This document shows, piece by piece, positions 21,858 through 33,195 of a DNA stretch of 64,000 nt (its first letter is position 1; each line of letters opens with the position of its first letter). The notes under the pieces are model-generated. The model searched no databases and was not told the DNA's origin. It saw only the letters and a program-made list of their open reading frames with translations. Source of the stretch: Neckera pumila (lineage: Eukaryota; Streptophyta; Bryopsida; Hypnales; Neckeraceae); NCBI GenBank assembly GCA_963969595.1, contig OZ018414.1, positions 12,879,660-12,943,659 of the forward strand, written 5' to 3'. Both the position numbers and the translations under genes were made by a program.

Positions 21858-24800
21858 TTATGTGATCAAATCAATATTATTATCTCCGCCGTCTTCATCG
21901 TCATCTGTGATCGTTTCAAATTCCTCATCCTCGTCTTCGTCGTCTTCTGTCATCGGAGCAAAATCACCATCATCGTCCTCTGTGATCAAATCCATGGAAG
22001 GCCAACGTGCTTTCATGTCTCGAATGACTAGGGCACTCAACACCACGCCACTGTTGGCGACATCTAGCTCTTCCATCTCTTGTGAGTTTGTGAGATCCGG
22101 CAGAGCTTGCAACCTCATACACCTGCGAACACTTAGATAATAAAATTGCGGACTCAAAGGGCCTGTGCAAGTCAACTTTGTTAAGTTCACACAATCCCGC
22201 AAGTCAAGAGACAACAATTCAGGGAAGTTGGCCAAGTCTGGAAACTCCTGAATGTTACACCCTGTGCAGACCAAATTGCTCAGCTGCGAATAAGAGGCCG
22301 GTCCTTGTTGATCTTCAAATCCGCCACCAGACACAAGTAAGGCGGGGAGAATCATGGGCCGGGGAGGGTTTGGCCCAAGGTTCTTATAAAGCCATAGATC
22401 CCCACTCGATCGCAGTCTTTTCAAGTTCCGAAACCCAAAGACGCCACGGACATCTCTCAACCGCACACACCTGTCGAGCGTCAGCTCTTCTAGCCTGGAA
22501 AGCTCTCGCAAATCCGGTAACACCACCAACTTGTTACAATCCTTGATCAACAACGTTTGCAAATTGGTCAGCTGGCTCAAACTAGACATATCCTTGAACT
22601 CGCACCTCCGGAGAACCAACTCACCCAGTCTTGATAACCTTTGAAGATCAGGCAACACATGCACGCCCTGGCAATTGTCGACAATAGCGGATTCCAGTAA
22701 CACTAACTCTGCTAGACTTGAGACCCCTTGGCCTTGCCATCCAACAACGTGGAGTCTTGTCAGCATTGTAAGCTTGCGTAAGTCAAGCCCATCATCATGC
22801 GACTCATCAATTCCGATGTACAGAGTCTGAAGAAAAATCAAGTCGTTCAATCCCTCGAAAGATTGCGAAGGTCCATTTGGATCCAACTCCAAATTTTGCA
22901 GATTCGTGAGCTTGTGCATTTGGGGCAACTCGGTGAGATTCTCACAACCCAACATGTTGAGGGATCGTAAACAAACCAACTCATTTAAACCTGACAATGA
23001 TTTGATGAGCTTGCACAATTGAAGGTCCAATACCATCAAGTTTCTGAGGTTGCGCATATCCGGCAACTTCGCAAGACTCAAGCACTGATAAGCATGCAAC
23101 TCCAACAAACTGACCAAAACGCCCAAACCTGGCAATTCTTGTAGTAACGAGCAGAAGCTAACATTCAACTTCCGCAGTTGTTTGAGCTTCTGTAAATTGG
23201 GCAACTCTCTCAATTTGTAACAAGCCCAGAAACTAAGTTCTTGCAATGCAACTAGCTCACCCACACCCGGGCAGCTCTCCAACCCCTTGCAATAGCTCAA
23301 ATCCAAGAACTGCAAGTTGGTGTGATTCAAGCTGAAGCCGGCGATGGTTGCCACCGAGTCCTTGCAAAGAAAACAAGTCGTTCGTAGTAAAATGAGGTTG
23401 CTTAGATCTGGTACCCGGTCACAGTCTTTCAAATCCAACACTTGAAGGTTTGTCAAACAGCTGATCTCATCAATGCAGGCTGATGGGGGAGCCCACCATA
23501 GTAGAAAGCCCAACTTCAACAAGGAACCTAGTCCGATGAGGGAGATCAAAATCCTCCCTTCCTTAGGATGGTACCCAAAACCCGTTAAATCCAAGCTCTT
23601 GAGGTGTTTCAAGCCTCTCAGATCTAGTTCCTGTAGATTCCCATATCCGAATTGCACATTCAAGACCGTCACGCTGGGAAAACAAAAAAAGTCCACATCC
23701 TCCAGCTTCACAAATCCCTTATCCAAGAAAGACATCCGCCTCATGTTTACCAAACGAACACCATTTGTCACACTGCCTTCTTCAAGCGCATTGAACCCAT
23801 CCCACTCGAACATCCATCGTCTTTTCTCAAACTCGCCAACCTTGGTCTCCAATCTTGCAAACTCACGCCACAGGTCGTGCATGCTGATTTTGCCAAACTC
23901 ATTGCCAAGATTCGTCAGTAATGATTTTCTCTTCAGGTTTTCTAGCTGCAAGCAAATGAAAGAAAACAAAACCCATCAAAAGCAGCATACTACTCACGGT
24001 CCTCATCCTGCTCCAAAGAAAATAAAATGACCATAGCCGTTACACTGGCGTAAGTTCAAAGAATTAGTGCATGGAATGTCAACTAGGAATGGAATGGGGC
24101 TTTAGACGCTTCCTCAAAAGAATTACAACAATCTGAGAAATAGCTCAAATTCAAATCTATCCTAGATAATAGAGCTCCAAGGTTGGAGCTCAAGGTAACA
24201 ACATTTCAACCAAAAACTAAAGCTCTTGACAATGCCTTTCAATTCAATATTAGAGAAAATTGAGAGATAACAAAGATCTTAGATGTACATCCATCCCACA
24301 TCTTAGACCCCTAAGGACCACTTGAACAACTAGGAACTCATCTCAACTAACATTTGCCTTTGAACATCCCATTTGGGAAATAGCATTGAATGTGGGCAAA
24401 CTAACAAGTAGGTCCAAGCTTCAACCACAAGCTCTAAAAAGTCATGAAATTTGAGGCTAAATGAATAAATTGTCCCATTGTACTTTGCAGCAAAGAAACA
24501 AAGAATGATTGACAACTATGAATCCAAAGAATACTCACCCGTTCTATCACACTTGTTATAGGTATTCCATATACCATAGCAATCCAATCAAAAATGCTCC
24601 ACTTGCAAAATGGAACAATGGAAGGTATAAATAGGGCCACATCCATGAATAGAAGTTGATCTTGGGGATTCAATGCATCGAAGCTTCTTCTCAAGATGGA
24701 GAAGACGGGATGTTGAGGTTCCTTAAAAGGATTCAAAAAGTCAATTTCATGCAATAGCAACCTCCATCGGTCCGGAACAAATCCAACACAACCCAATTGC

Positions 24801-26578
24801 TCACCCAAGGTTTGCAACGCCAATGGGTGGTAATGATAACTATTGCCATCACCTTTCTTGAAATAACATCGCTGAATACACAACAAGACCAACTCATGGT
24901 CATCCTTATTGCTTGAGTATGTAGAAGGGACACACACAACATGATAAAGGAATAAAGACCTTGCTTCTTCCATCTCCAACTCTGGCATTTCCATGCATTC
25001 ACCAGCAAGTATACCCAAAGAGGTCAATTCAATTAGAGAACGTGCTGTCACTAGCACAACACTTCCAGGCCCATACTTTGCTCGGAGAAGATTCAAAGCT
25101 TGGGTCCTTGTAGCACTTGACACATTGTCGATTGTCAAGAACACTCTGACATTCATCATATCTCGCTTCAAGCGATAGAGATACTGCACACCCATAACCT
25201 CTAAATGATTAGTGCAGCAAATCACACATGCAATGGCAACATGCTATCTACTCAAACTCAAACTCAAACTCAATTTGCATATTGGACATCAATAATGTAT
25301 TTGGATTTCAAGAATATCAAAATTAATATCACACCTCATCAATATTCATTGCACCCAAATACTCAAGATTCATGTCCGTCAACCTCCAAAGCATTTCTTT
25401 CAACAACCCTTCTTCACTTTGACTTCCCAATTCCATGTGAGCAACTTTACCACGACACTGCTCGGATACATCATTACACATGGCCTTGCAAAGGGTGGTT
25501 TTGCCAATGCCACCAAATCCATGTAAGCCAATGACATGCACCCCATATAGCGCAGATACTTTGGATTGCTTGATCCTTTCATGGATCACCTAGAGGGAAA
25601 TCAAGGCAAGTGGAAATGGATCAAAATTGATCAATTTGCACAAAACAATTCTTCATCACCAACCCAAGAGTACATTTCTACTCATCCTAATAACATCCAA
25701 ATCAAATTTGGGGCAAATAAAGTATCCATCCAATGAAAACAAGCAACTTTACACATACCTTGCACAAACGTGACCTCCCTTGAATATAGGAATCTTCAAA
25801 CCGTGTCCCTGGTGGAACCAACCTACAAATAGCTTTAACTATCTCTTCTCGAAACTTCACTTCTCCCAACTTTGAGTTGTATTCCAAGACATTGATTTGG
25901 GCAACCAATTGCAAGGCATTGACCCAATCATTCAAATCAATCGAGCCTTCACATTTTGCCCAATCTTGCCACAACAATAACCATCTCTTATTCAAGCCAT
26001 CAGAATTTGCCCAAGTTTGCTAGGATGATAACCATCTCTTATGGTTATTAAAATCTTGACATTGGGAAAGTGAAAGGCCGAGGAGAACTGGCATTATTGT
26101 AAGGCTCGGCTTCCTCTTTTGAACTTTGGTCATTGCCACCAACTCCAACATGGGCCATATGGAAGTGAAGAATTCCTCTGATAGCACCACCACTCCAACA
26201 TCGCATTGTTCGATAGCTTCAAAGATAAGCGGTGAAAAATCCTTGCCAATGGGCAAAGAGTCTTGACGCTTGTCAAAAAAGGGGGGACGGTCACATCTCT
26301 CCAAGTCCACACATAATTGTTCCACAAACCATTTCTGGGCACCGCTGTGGCTCAAAAACACCTTGTGCTTGGCTTGTAATGTAAAATTCCTGTCCACTCC
26401 ATGAAATCAACAACCAATCAACCAATGTTGAAAGAGAATCTCAAAAATAGTTGATCCTCCAGGTGGCACCAAATTTGCAACAATCACAATCACAAAATTA
26501 GCTATTCAGATCAGATGAGACAAGATCAGCACTGATGCAAAAATGCACGAATCACAGTCACTACTAACCCGTAGCCAT
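21858..26578 (-). CDS. TIR-NB-ARC-LRR immune receptor (TNL) with an in-frame stop in the TIR part
   Basis: Intracellular immune receptor of the plant NLR class. Exons, 5' to 3' on the minus strand: 26578-26569, 26396-25759, 25589-25335, about 25198-24539 and 23945-21858; about 1216 residues in total. The third intron's acceptor could instead give a start at 25183. TIR: KHKVFLSHSG near residue 15 and the region around Glu88 (PMLELVAM) where the NADase glutamate sits. NB-ARC: P-loop GFGGIGKTT (240-248), kinase-2 FLTIDNV with Asn for the usual second Asp, RNBS-B GSVVLVTAR, HPLAL for GLPL, and MHD as ISMHDLWREFA (543-545). About 20 leucine-rich repeats follow in one exon, then a very acidic tail. 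A TAG at 26020-26022 interrupts the frame near residue 129, in the first copy of a 51-bp tandem duplication. The gene may therefore be a pseudogene, an allele variant or a sequencing error. An in-frame upstream stretch to 26637 leaves the true start uncertain. Confidence 0.92.
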
Positions 26579-26637
26579 TGCAAGCGCTTGAAGACTGGCT
26601 AGTGCTCCCCTGTTCCATGCTTCAAATCTTTCCACGT
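26569..26637 (-). other. Probable first or second exon of the TNL gene
   Basis: Bounded by acceptor TTTTTCAG and donor GTTAGT. It reads VERFEAWNRGALASLQALAM in the frame that continues into the TIR exon through G|TG. The ATG at 26576-26578 may start the protein, or the exon may be internal to a longer N terminus. Confidence 0.5.
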
Positions 26638-27300
26638 CTGAAAAACATCGTCATGGCATTAGATAAGTAAGAACGACTGGGGGCAGTTGATCTCCTCTAA
26701 GTCTTCCATAGTACAAACCTGCTGGCGAATCATGCACATCCTGAATACCTCATGCTCTCAGGTGACCAATTCTAAGGTGTCAGATGAAGAATTGAACGAG
26801 ATCCATTAACACCAAACCAAGATTGATCACCCCCACTGCCCCTCTCAACACAAACAATTTCATTTCAAGATTGACACAAATCTCCTTCAAGGCCCATTTC
26901 CGTTCTTCTCTAGATCGTGGATGCGTAACATTCGGAACAGGGCACACGAACGATTCTTACTGAGTTACCGAGAGAAACCTGTGTGACTCACACGGATGGG
27001 ATGTTCTAAGAGGGTGTCCCACGATTCCATGCAAGCAAGAGACTTCCGTGCGGCTTTCACAAAGAAAGACGAGCCGTGCAAGTTCAGGAAATGAGCGCAA
27101 TGGACGAGCATGGAAGCCCGATAGTACATACTCATGTGCAGTCAGGTTTCTAGCACACACCTTCAGTCAGGTCCTCCTCAGTCGAAAACCCATGACGCAG
27201 TTAGTTGCTACTATAATCGATGGTAGTATTCATCTGATGCACTTAGCGTAGAGGTACCGACGGTTGTCCGCACAACCGCAAACATACACACGGGATGGAG
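26638..27300. other. GC-richer region upstream of the TNL gene, with exon-like stretches on +
   Basis: About 27072-27145 reads AVQVQEMSAMDEHGSPIVHT and ends at CAG|GTTTCT. 27174-27251 reads LLSRKPMTQLVATIIDG and ends in TAG. They could be relic exons of an unknown gene, or leader sequence of the TNL gene. No family is recognised. Confidence 0.25.
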
Positions 27301-27977
27301 AATCGATGGAGGAAGATTCGCTTCAGGTCTTTTACGAGATGCGCAGGAACCTCTTCTCCCAGGCAAGAAACATTAGAAATACCGCCACAAAAGACATCTT
27401 TATTCAGACCCCATCTTCATTAACCCGTGAGTGCCCAAATGGCAAAAGTGGGTGCTTCTCTATGATTTCCATATCTATAGCTACTCAAAAGAAACCCTCA
27501 AAAGAACCGAAGACAACAACAACAACAGAATTGAAGACCGGGAGATGGAGTGTTCATCAGGGTCGCGTAGGACTGCGAAACTAACCAGATCTCAGATCGA
27601 GTGCAAAGAGACGAAGTCGCGGCTCTGCCAAGACAAGTCCATGGAAGGTGCCACTTACTTGCTGGAAGCGGACAGCGATGGCGTGCGCTTCGTCCCGTCC
27701 CCTAAAAACGCCACCAGCGCGAAAGAAATCCCACCAACTTTTTCCGAGCAGCCGATCCAGCCACCTCCCAGCAGTGGACTGAGCGCCTTGTCCCTCATCA
27801 GCAGCGAGCGGAATTCATCGACGAACTATTTCAAAGGCAGAAGCAGAGCGTTTTAATTGAAAGGAGGAGCAGGACTGGTGACCAGCGACACAAGGCACGG
27901 CTGAAACCCTTCCCAGCCCTACCGACAAGACGCACTAGGGTAGGACCAATGATCTATGACCACTTTTTCAAATTAAT
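27301..27977 (+). other. Gene-like GC-rich segment, unresolved
   Basis: Overlapping open frames occur: 27306 onward begins MEEDSLQVFYEMRRNL; 27431-27856 is 141 codons; a third frame runs about 27709-27981 with QQRAEFIDELFQRQKQ and an Arg-rich end. Composition differs from the AT-rich spacer and suggests a real transcript, but I could not choose frames or splice sites, nor recognise a family. Confidence 0.3.
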
Positions 27978-28335
27978 TTGATTCGCACTGCCACAGGAAC
28001 TTCTTCTCTAGTGGGGCCGATTATGTTCTTCACTGGCCATGGCTGCTGGTCGGAGACGGACGAAGACGACGGCATTAGGGCCTCTTCACACTATAGCCGT
28101 CCAAGTCGAGAGGCCGTGGGACTTTGCAATATGATTGGTGGAACCAACGGACCCTGCAATATGATTGGTGGAAACGACGGACTCTTGACTTGGACGGCCA
28201 TAGTGTGAAGAGGCCCTTAATCCCAACTACTTCAAACACATCATCACTGACCTTAACAAAATCAAGCACATCGTCAATTCTCGACGACCGCCACCACCAC
28301 TGCCAAGCCTTGCGAAGAAAGGTCTGGCGAAGTGA
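27978..28335 (+). pseudogene. Unknown ORF split by a Tourist-like MITE
   Basis: Removing the MITE (28078-28216) and one TTA duplicate restores a continuous frame from MFFTGHGCWSETDEDDGI into NPNYFKHIITDLNKIKHIV and SRRPPPPLPS, ending in TGA at 28333-28335. An acceptor-like CCACAG sits near 27999-28004, so this may be a last exon. A different frame after the MITE runs to 28423 and reads SLAQSIDELHESVFYLW, so the true downstream frame is not certain. No family is recognised. The MITE inserts stops, so the present copy cannot encode the joined product unless spliced. Confidence 0.4.
28078..28216. mobile_element. Tourist-like (PIF/Harbinger) MITE, 139 bp, TTA duplication
   Basis: TTA at 28075-28077 and 28217-28219 flanks an element beginning GGGCCTCTTCACACTATAGC and ending in its inverted copy, AGTGTGAAGAGGCCC; the inverted repeats are about 32 bp. 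The interior has two direct copies of TGCAATATGATTGGTGGAA. The TTA duplication and GGGCC ends are typical of plant Tourist elements. Confidence 0.88.
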
Positions 28336-28477
28336 GGATTCGTTAGCGCAGTCGATCGACGAGCTCCACGAGAGCGTGTTCTACTTGTGGATTTCGCAAT
28401 TCACGTCTAGAGATGCGAGCTGATGCATTTCATTTCAGGACCATATATGACTGGCAAAAACAATCGGTTCTCGTTAA

Positions 28478-29395
28478 CTCCTAAAGGACCATTGTCCCTT
28501 CAGGGGACAAATGGGATTTCGGGCAAGTATCTACAGGCTGAATTTTTGTAGTGATTTTCTGAAACTTTTTTTGAAGAGAAGAACTGATAAGCTTTGTGGG
28601 AATATAATTTTTTTTTCAATCGGTGCCCAGGAACAAAAGTTATGCCCAAATAAGCTCAAAACAAGGGAGAGCAGGCACCAAAAAATTTTTGCAAAAAATT
28701 GAATTTTTTCTTTTTAATGTTTTTTCCTTATAGATTATATTTTTGCCTATTTGGGAAGCTTTGATTCATTTCATTTTGGTTTTTTATGAGAAAGTTATGG
28801 ACAATCTTGTTTTTCGGGAAATTAGAGCATCTTCTTTAAAAAAATAACTTGTAGGATTCATTTTGGTATACAATTTTTGCAATTTTTCAAAAAAAAGTTC
28901 CATATGGTTTAGTTTTCTTGCTAGAACAATCTCACCATTGGGATTAGTGCATTTTAATTCCATCTAAAAGATATTAATATTTTAGATTTTCCTTCTATCT
29001 TGTATTATCGTCTACTTAATAATTTTTTTAAGAATGAAAATTAAGTTTTTTTGAATTTCTTTTTTTTTCCTAGACTTTCAACTCAATTCTACACTAGAAA
29101 GATTTAAAGCTCAAAACTCTGTAGTGCAAAAACTTAAATCAAAAATGTTAAAAGTCCAAAAATCTAGTCCCGCAATGTGCTGAAAATCTTGTTTTTTTCA
29201 CTTTAAACACAGATATCTTGCAATCTGTGCGGTCAAAAATTCTGAAATTTTTTCCACACATTGTCATACTAGTTAAGTATAAGATCGTACCATTGGATGT
29301 GCAAAAAAAACAATTTTCAGATTTTTTACTCTTTGCACTAGAAATGGCAGTTTTGAGAGTTTTTTGGCAGAAAAATGGCCTTGGTCCTTTAGGGG
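28478..29395 (+). mobile_element. TTAA-flanked element, about 918 bp, copy F1
   Basis: TTAA at 28474-28477 and 29396-29399. Ends CTCCTAAAGGACCATTGTCC and GGCCTTGGTCCTTTAGGGG form short inverted repeats. The whole length is collinear with the reverse complement of 43187-44107, for example GAAACTTTTTTTGAAGAG, AAGTTATGGACAATCTTG, CAATCTCACCATTGG and TAGTTAAGTATAAGATCG. No transposase is encoded. TTAA targeting is known for piggyBac and Kolobok elements; superfamily assignment is inference. Confidence 0.75.
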
Positions 29396-29399
29396 TTAA

Positions 29400-30198
29400 G
29401 CACTGCATTCTTGGGTAGATGTGTAGATCGACTTCAGAGAAAAATTTGATTTCATTTGACAGAGGTTATATACAGAGAGTTTTCAAAAGCTCAATACTCT
29501 TGTGCTGTTCTCTTGTGGATATTCATGCATGTCGACCAAAACCTTTTCCTTTTGTTGCTGTTGAGTCTCTTATGTTGCTTATCTGAAGAGTCTTCTTCTA
29601 GCTGCACTTCCTAAAAATGTATGAGTGATATCACCGTGGCATTTGTTGCGAAACCGTTTATTCAGACTGAAGAATCACGACGAATTGCTGAGGTAGGAGA
29701 ACCTAACTCCAGCAGGAGAAATGGTCTGAATTATCACTGGTAGTGACATTTTTATGAAACTTTAATTAAGGATGGATGTCAATAAGGTTCAAGCATCGGC
29801 TGTTATGGGGGTACATACCGTATACTCTGAGTTAGAATGACGAGGTGTAAGAGAAACGGTTCTACCATTCAGCTTGCATTCTAGTTGACATTGGGTTAAA
29901 AGCATCCCCACCAATTCTTTCCTATCCCTGTCCGCATTTGGATGAAGGGGGAGCAACACATATGGGAATAGGGAATGCTCTTCCCCACCAATGTTGCTCT
30001 TCTCCATAGGTATGCAAAAAAGGTGATTTTGAGTTTGATCTATTTAAGTCCTATACCAAATTAGAACATTTTGGGTAATGAAAGGGTCCATCTATGGTGT
30101 TGAGTTAAACATGGTTTTGCAAGGTGACTATTTTTTGAAAAAGTTTCCTTAGTTTCCTATAGCCTCCAACAACCTTCATCTTTGAAAATTTAAAACGA
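29400..30198. other. Spacer
   Basis: Only short ORFs (such as 29789-30007 on -) without recognisable features. Confidence 0.4.
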
Positions 30199-30488
30199 CA
30201 TTAGAGGAGGTTTGGGCCTCCTAAGAGACTGCGAATTCTTGGACTGTGGGAACTCTCCAGGAATGCTGGAATGCTGCCAAATGGCCAAGCTGATGTGGTC
30301 AAGTGACTGCCACGTCATTTAAAATAAAAAATAAAAAAAATTTGTAAAAATGATATTTTGGTAAATTTTTTTTTTTTTTTTTTTTAAGAAAAAAAATCTA
30401 ACACGCTCGTACCATCGTTCCATGAATCTGGACAGATTGGGGAACGGGCCTGAAATAGTCTTCTAAGGCCCCCAAAACTCCTCTAATG
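30199..30488. mobile_element. MITE, CATTAG family copy D (290 bp)
   Basis: Begins CATTAGAGGAGGTTTGGGCC, ends CCCCCAAAACTCCTCTAATG. The interior GCTGATGTGGTCAAGTGACT and GCCACGTCA match copy A in the same order. Confidence 0.8.
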
Positions 30489-30611
30489 ACTCATTCCATT
30501 TCTAAACATCACTCCAGCAACTGCATTTTGGTTGGTTCTTATGCATTAGCTAATACGCAACCCATGGTGCCACAGTGCATCATCTAAGGCCAGTTTTAGG
30601 TGTAGAACCCT

Positions 30612-30782
30612 CACTACAAGGGAGCAGTGTCAATTCGGACATTTTTTTGTCAATAATTTGTCAATTTGGACATTATTTTGTCAATTTTCTGTCAATTTGG
30701 ACATTTTTTTGACAGAATTCTGTCAATTTGGACATTTTAGTCAATTAGGACGTGTCAATTCGGACACAGTTTTCTTGTAGTG
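30612..30782. mobile_element. Miniature CACTA element, 171 bp, CCT duplication
   Basis: Begins CACTACAAG and ends CTTGTAGTG, with AGAAAAC just inside the right end: the classic CACTACAAGAAAA terminus. The 3-bp sequence CCT repeats at 30609-30611 and 30783-30785. Subterminal repeats of GTCAATTTGGACATT occur in several copies, as is usual for CACTA elements. Confidence 0.9.
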
Positions 30783-33195
30783 CCTTATTTCACATTTGGA
30801 TATCAAACTCTCCGAGATATGCACCCCAGGTGCCAGCAACTATGGACCTATGTGGACCTCAGCAGGTGGTCCAAGTAGAAGAGGTGACCTCGGACATGAT
30901 ACACATACAGAGAGTACAGCAAGGCAATAGTCACTACAACTGCATATGACATACAAATAGTGATCCCAAAGTCCTGTACCTCCAAACCACACCAGGATTC
31001 AAATGGTCAACTTTCAAAGACAACAAGAGATTCTACTCCTAGTATCCACCACCAACTAGTTTGGCCTCCAACGGAGTCAGTTAGTTACTCCAAAAGACCA
31101 ATTGACCTCATCAAAAAACAGTATTAAAACAGTTAGAACATGCATTAGAAAATCTTCTCAAGAATTCAATTTTGGACATCCTTCCGCTCACGCACATCTT
31201 AAGTTCAAGATTGAAAGCATGAATACTCAAGCAAATACTAGAGTTAAGTGTAGTTGCTGCGAACTGTAGTGCAGCAATGAAGGTGAAAAGGATGACCGGT
31301 CACCACGGCTCTAGAGTGTTAGGATTGGAATGCCAGAGTTTGGTTGGATTCATACTTGATTCTAATTTTTGTATTTAAAATTCAATACAGGAAGGTAACT
31401 TGCTTGTGGATGAGCAATCACCATGCCAACAACATAGGTTAATATGCCCATCAGGGACTGCAAGGACTTTTACACACCACCAACAACTCCTCTCTCTGCC
31501 TCTAGTACAAGATTTATGCAGAATTCAAGGAGCCAAGAACATAATCAATAATTGTATTGGGGGTCTTCTTTAATCTTGTAACAAAAGACCTTGGATTGGA
31601 GAAAGGAATTTTATAAAGTGCAAACGCGAGTGTTCAATAGTGTATTGAAGGCAATGAAATTCTATGAGAAATATAGTAATGAATGAGGATCTTCAAAGAG
31701 ATCCTAAAGCGAGGATGATGGTTGTTTTTTCAAGGTTGGAGTAAAGAAACCATGTAGTATGCAAAAGAACACGCCTAATACTAGTGTCTTGTATTGCAAA
31801 AACTAGCCTCACAATTATATAAAACTCCATTGAAAGGTGCATTTATAGTTGCAATTTAGTGAACTTTAGTTTTTCCAACCTGGCTAGACAAGGTCAACAA
31901 ACTTCAAGTTATCTTAGAGTCTTTACACTACTGAGCAATATTGCAAATTGATAGCAAATTTGACACTCAAGTGTCAAATTAAATATTTTATTGGAAGAAT
32001 GTGGTTTGGCATTGTAAAAAATAATTTATTAATCAAACACTTAGCTTTTTAAAATAAAAAATAAAAAATCAACATTGTGTTGCAAAACTATTGTACAACA
32101 AGGTGTGTTTTTTGGTTTCTTAGAGTCAAACTCCAATGTTGTAGCACAATCACAATGATTTAAATATGGAGGGACCACCTTCCATTTTCTTTGTGGTGTA
32201 TTGCTATAGTGCAAAAGGAAATACCCTGTTGTACAATAAACAAGAATTTGTGATTCGTTTCACTTTGTTTTTTATATTTTTGATAAGAGCTTACAATGCT
32301 TATGGGTATTGTAGATAAGAATTCATGAACAAGAATGGAGTTCATCATAAGAGTTCATAAACTCAAGGACTCATTTGGTCTCTTTATATTGAATATTTTT
32401 AGAAAGTAATATTGGATGAACATTTCTATGTGATGAGTATGAAAATTCTTAAGATAGAGACTTAGTTGGAAGTTGACCATTTTGTTGAATGTCAACTAGT
32501 TGTTTGGGGGCTTAAATGGGCAATGTCACGTTATTTGGAATTTTGGACAATTACAACATTCTAGCCATTTAATTTATTTCAAAATGGGCACTTTTGGCAA
32601 ATAATTTTTCAGAAAATTCAGCTTCGATTTTTAAATTATTTTACACTGAATTTTACTCACAAACTATAATATATCTTGTTAGGTACACGTGCAAATTTCA
32701 GAATGTAGCATTTTAAATGGACCTGCCAGCCTAAACCGACATTCCATTAGCCAATTTCAATTATTTCAACAAGATTTTTTGGAGGGGAATCCAAATAATG
32801 AAAACAAAAATAAAAACATTTAGAATGTGGATCTTTTTTTAAACTTTGAATCTACAAATTGCAAGACTGCAAGGTTAGCAAAGTTCAACTCTTCTTTGTA
32901 AGAGATTTCTACAGTAAACATACCTTTTTTTTCTCACAATTGCATATTATATCATGTTCATTAGATACATGCCAAAATTTCAGAAGTACATGAAGGGTTT
33001 AGCACAAATTGCCCCAAACTACCCCAATTTTTCATGCAACATAACATTTGATATCGGGTACATGTTCAAATTCCAAACAAGGGGGTACATGTTCACAGAT
33101 CGTGTTAAAAAATTTGGGAAGATCCATTGAAATTTGACTTTGTGGGAACCTCACTGTTCACTCGGTCTTCAAGGGCTGAGCAAAGGACTAACTTA
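30783..33195. other. Spacer
   Basis: Generally AT-rich, no convincing coding region. 32925-33160 is the region just beyond the RFC4 stop codon and may contain its 3' end. Confidence 0.4.

Noticed and set aside
21862..24030. Plus-strand ORFs of 92, 122 and 185 codons
   Set aside because: Antisense shadows of the leucine-rich repeat exon of the TNL gene.
26930..27250. Possible organelle-derived or group II intron sequence
   Set aside because: GAGCCGTGCAAG only loosely resembles a domain V stem; no supporting structure or gene.
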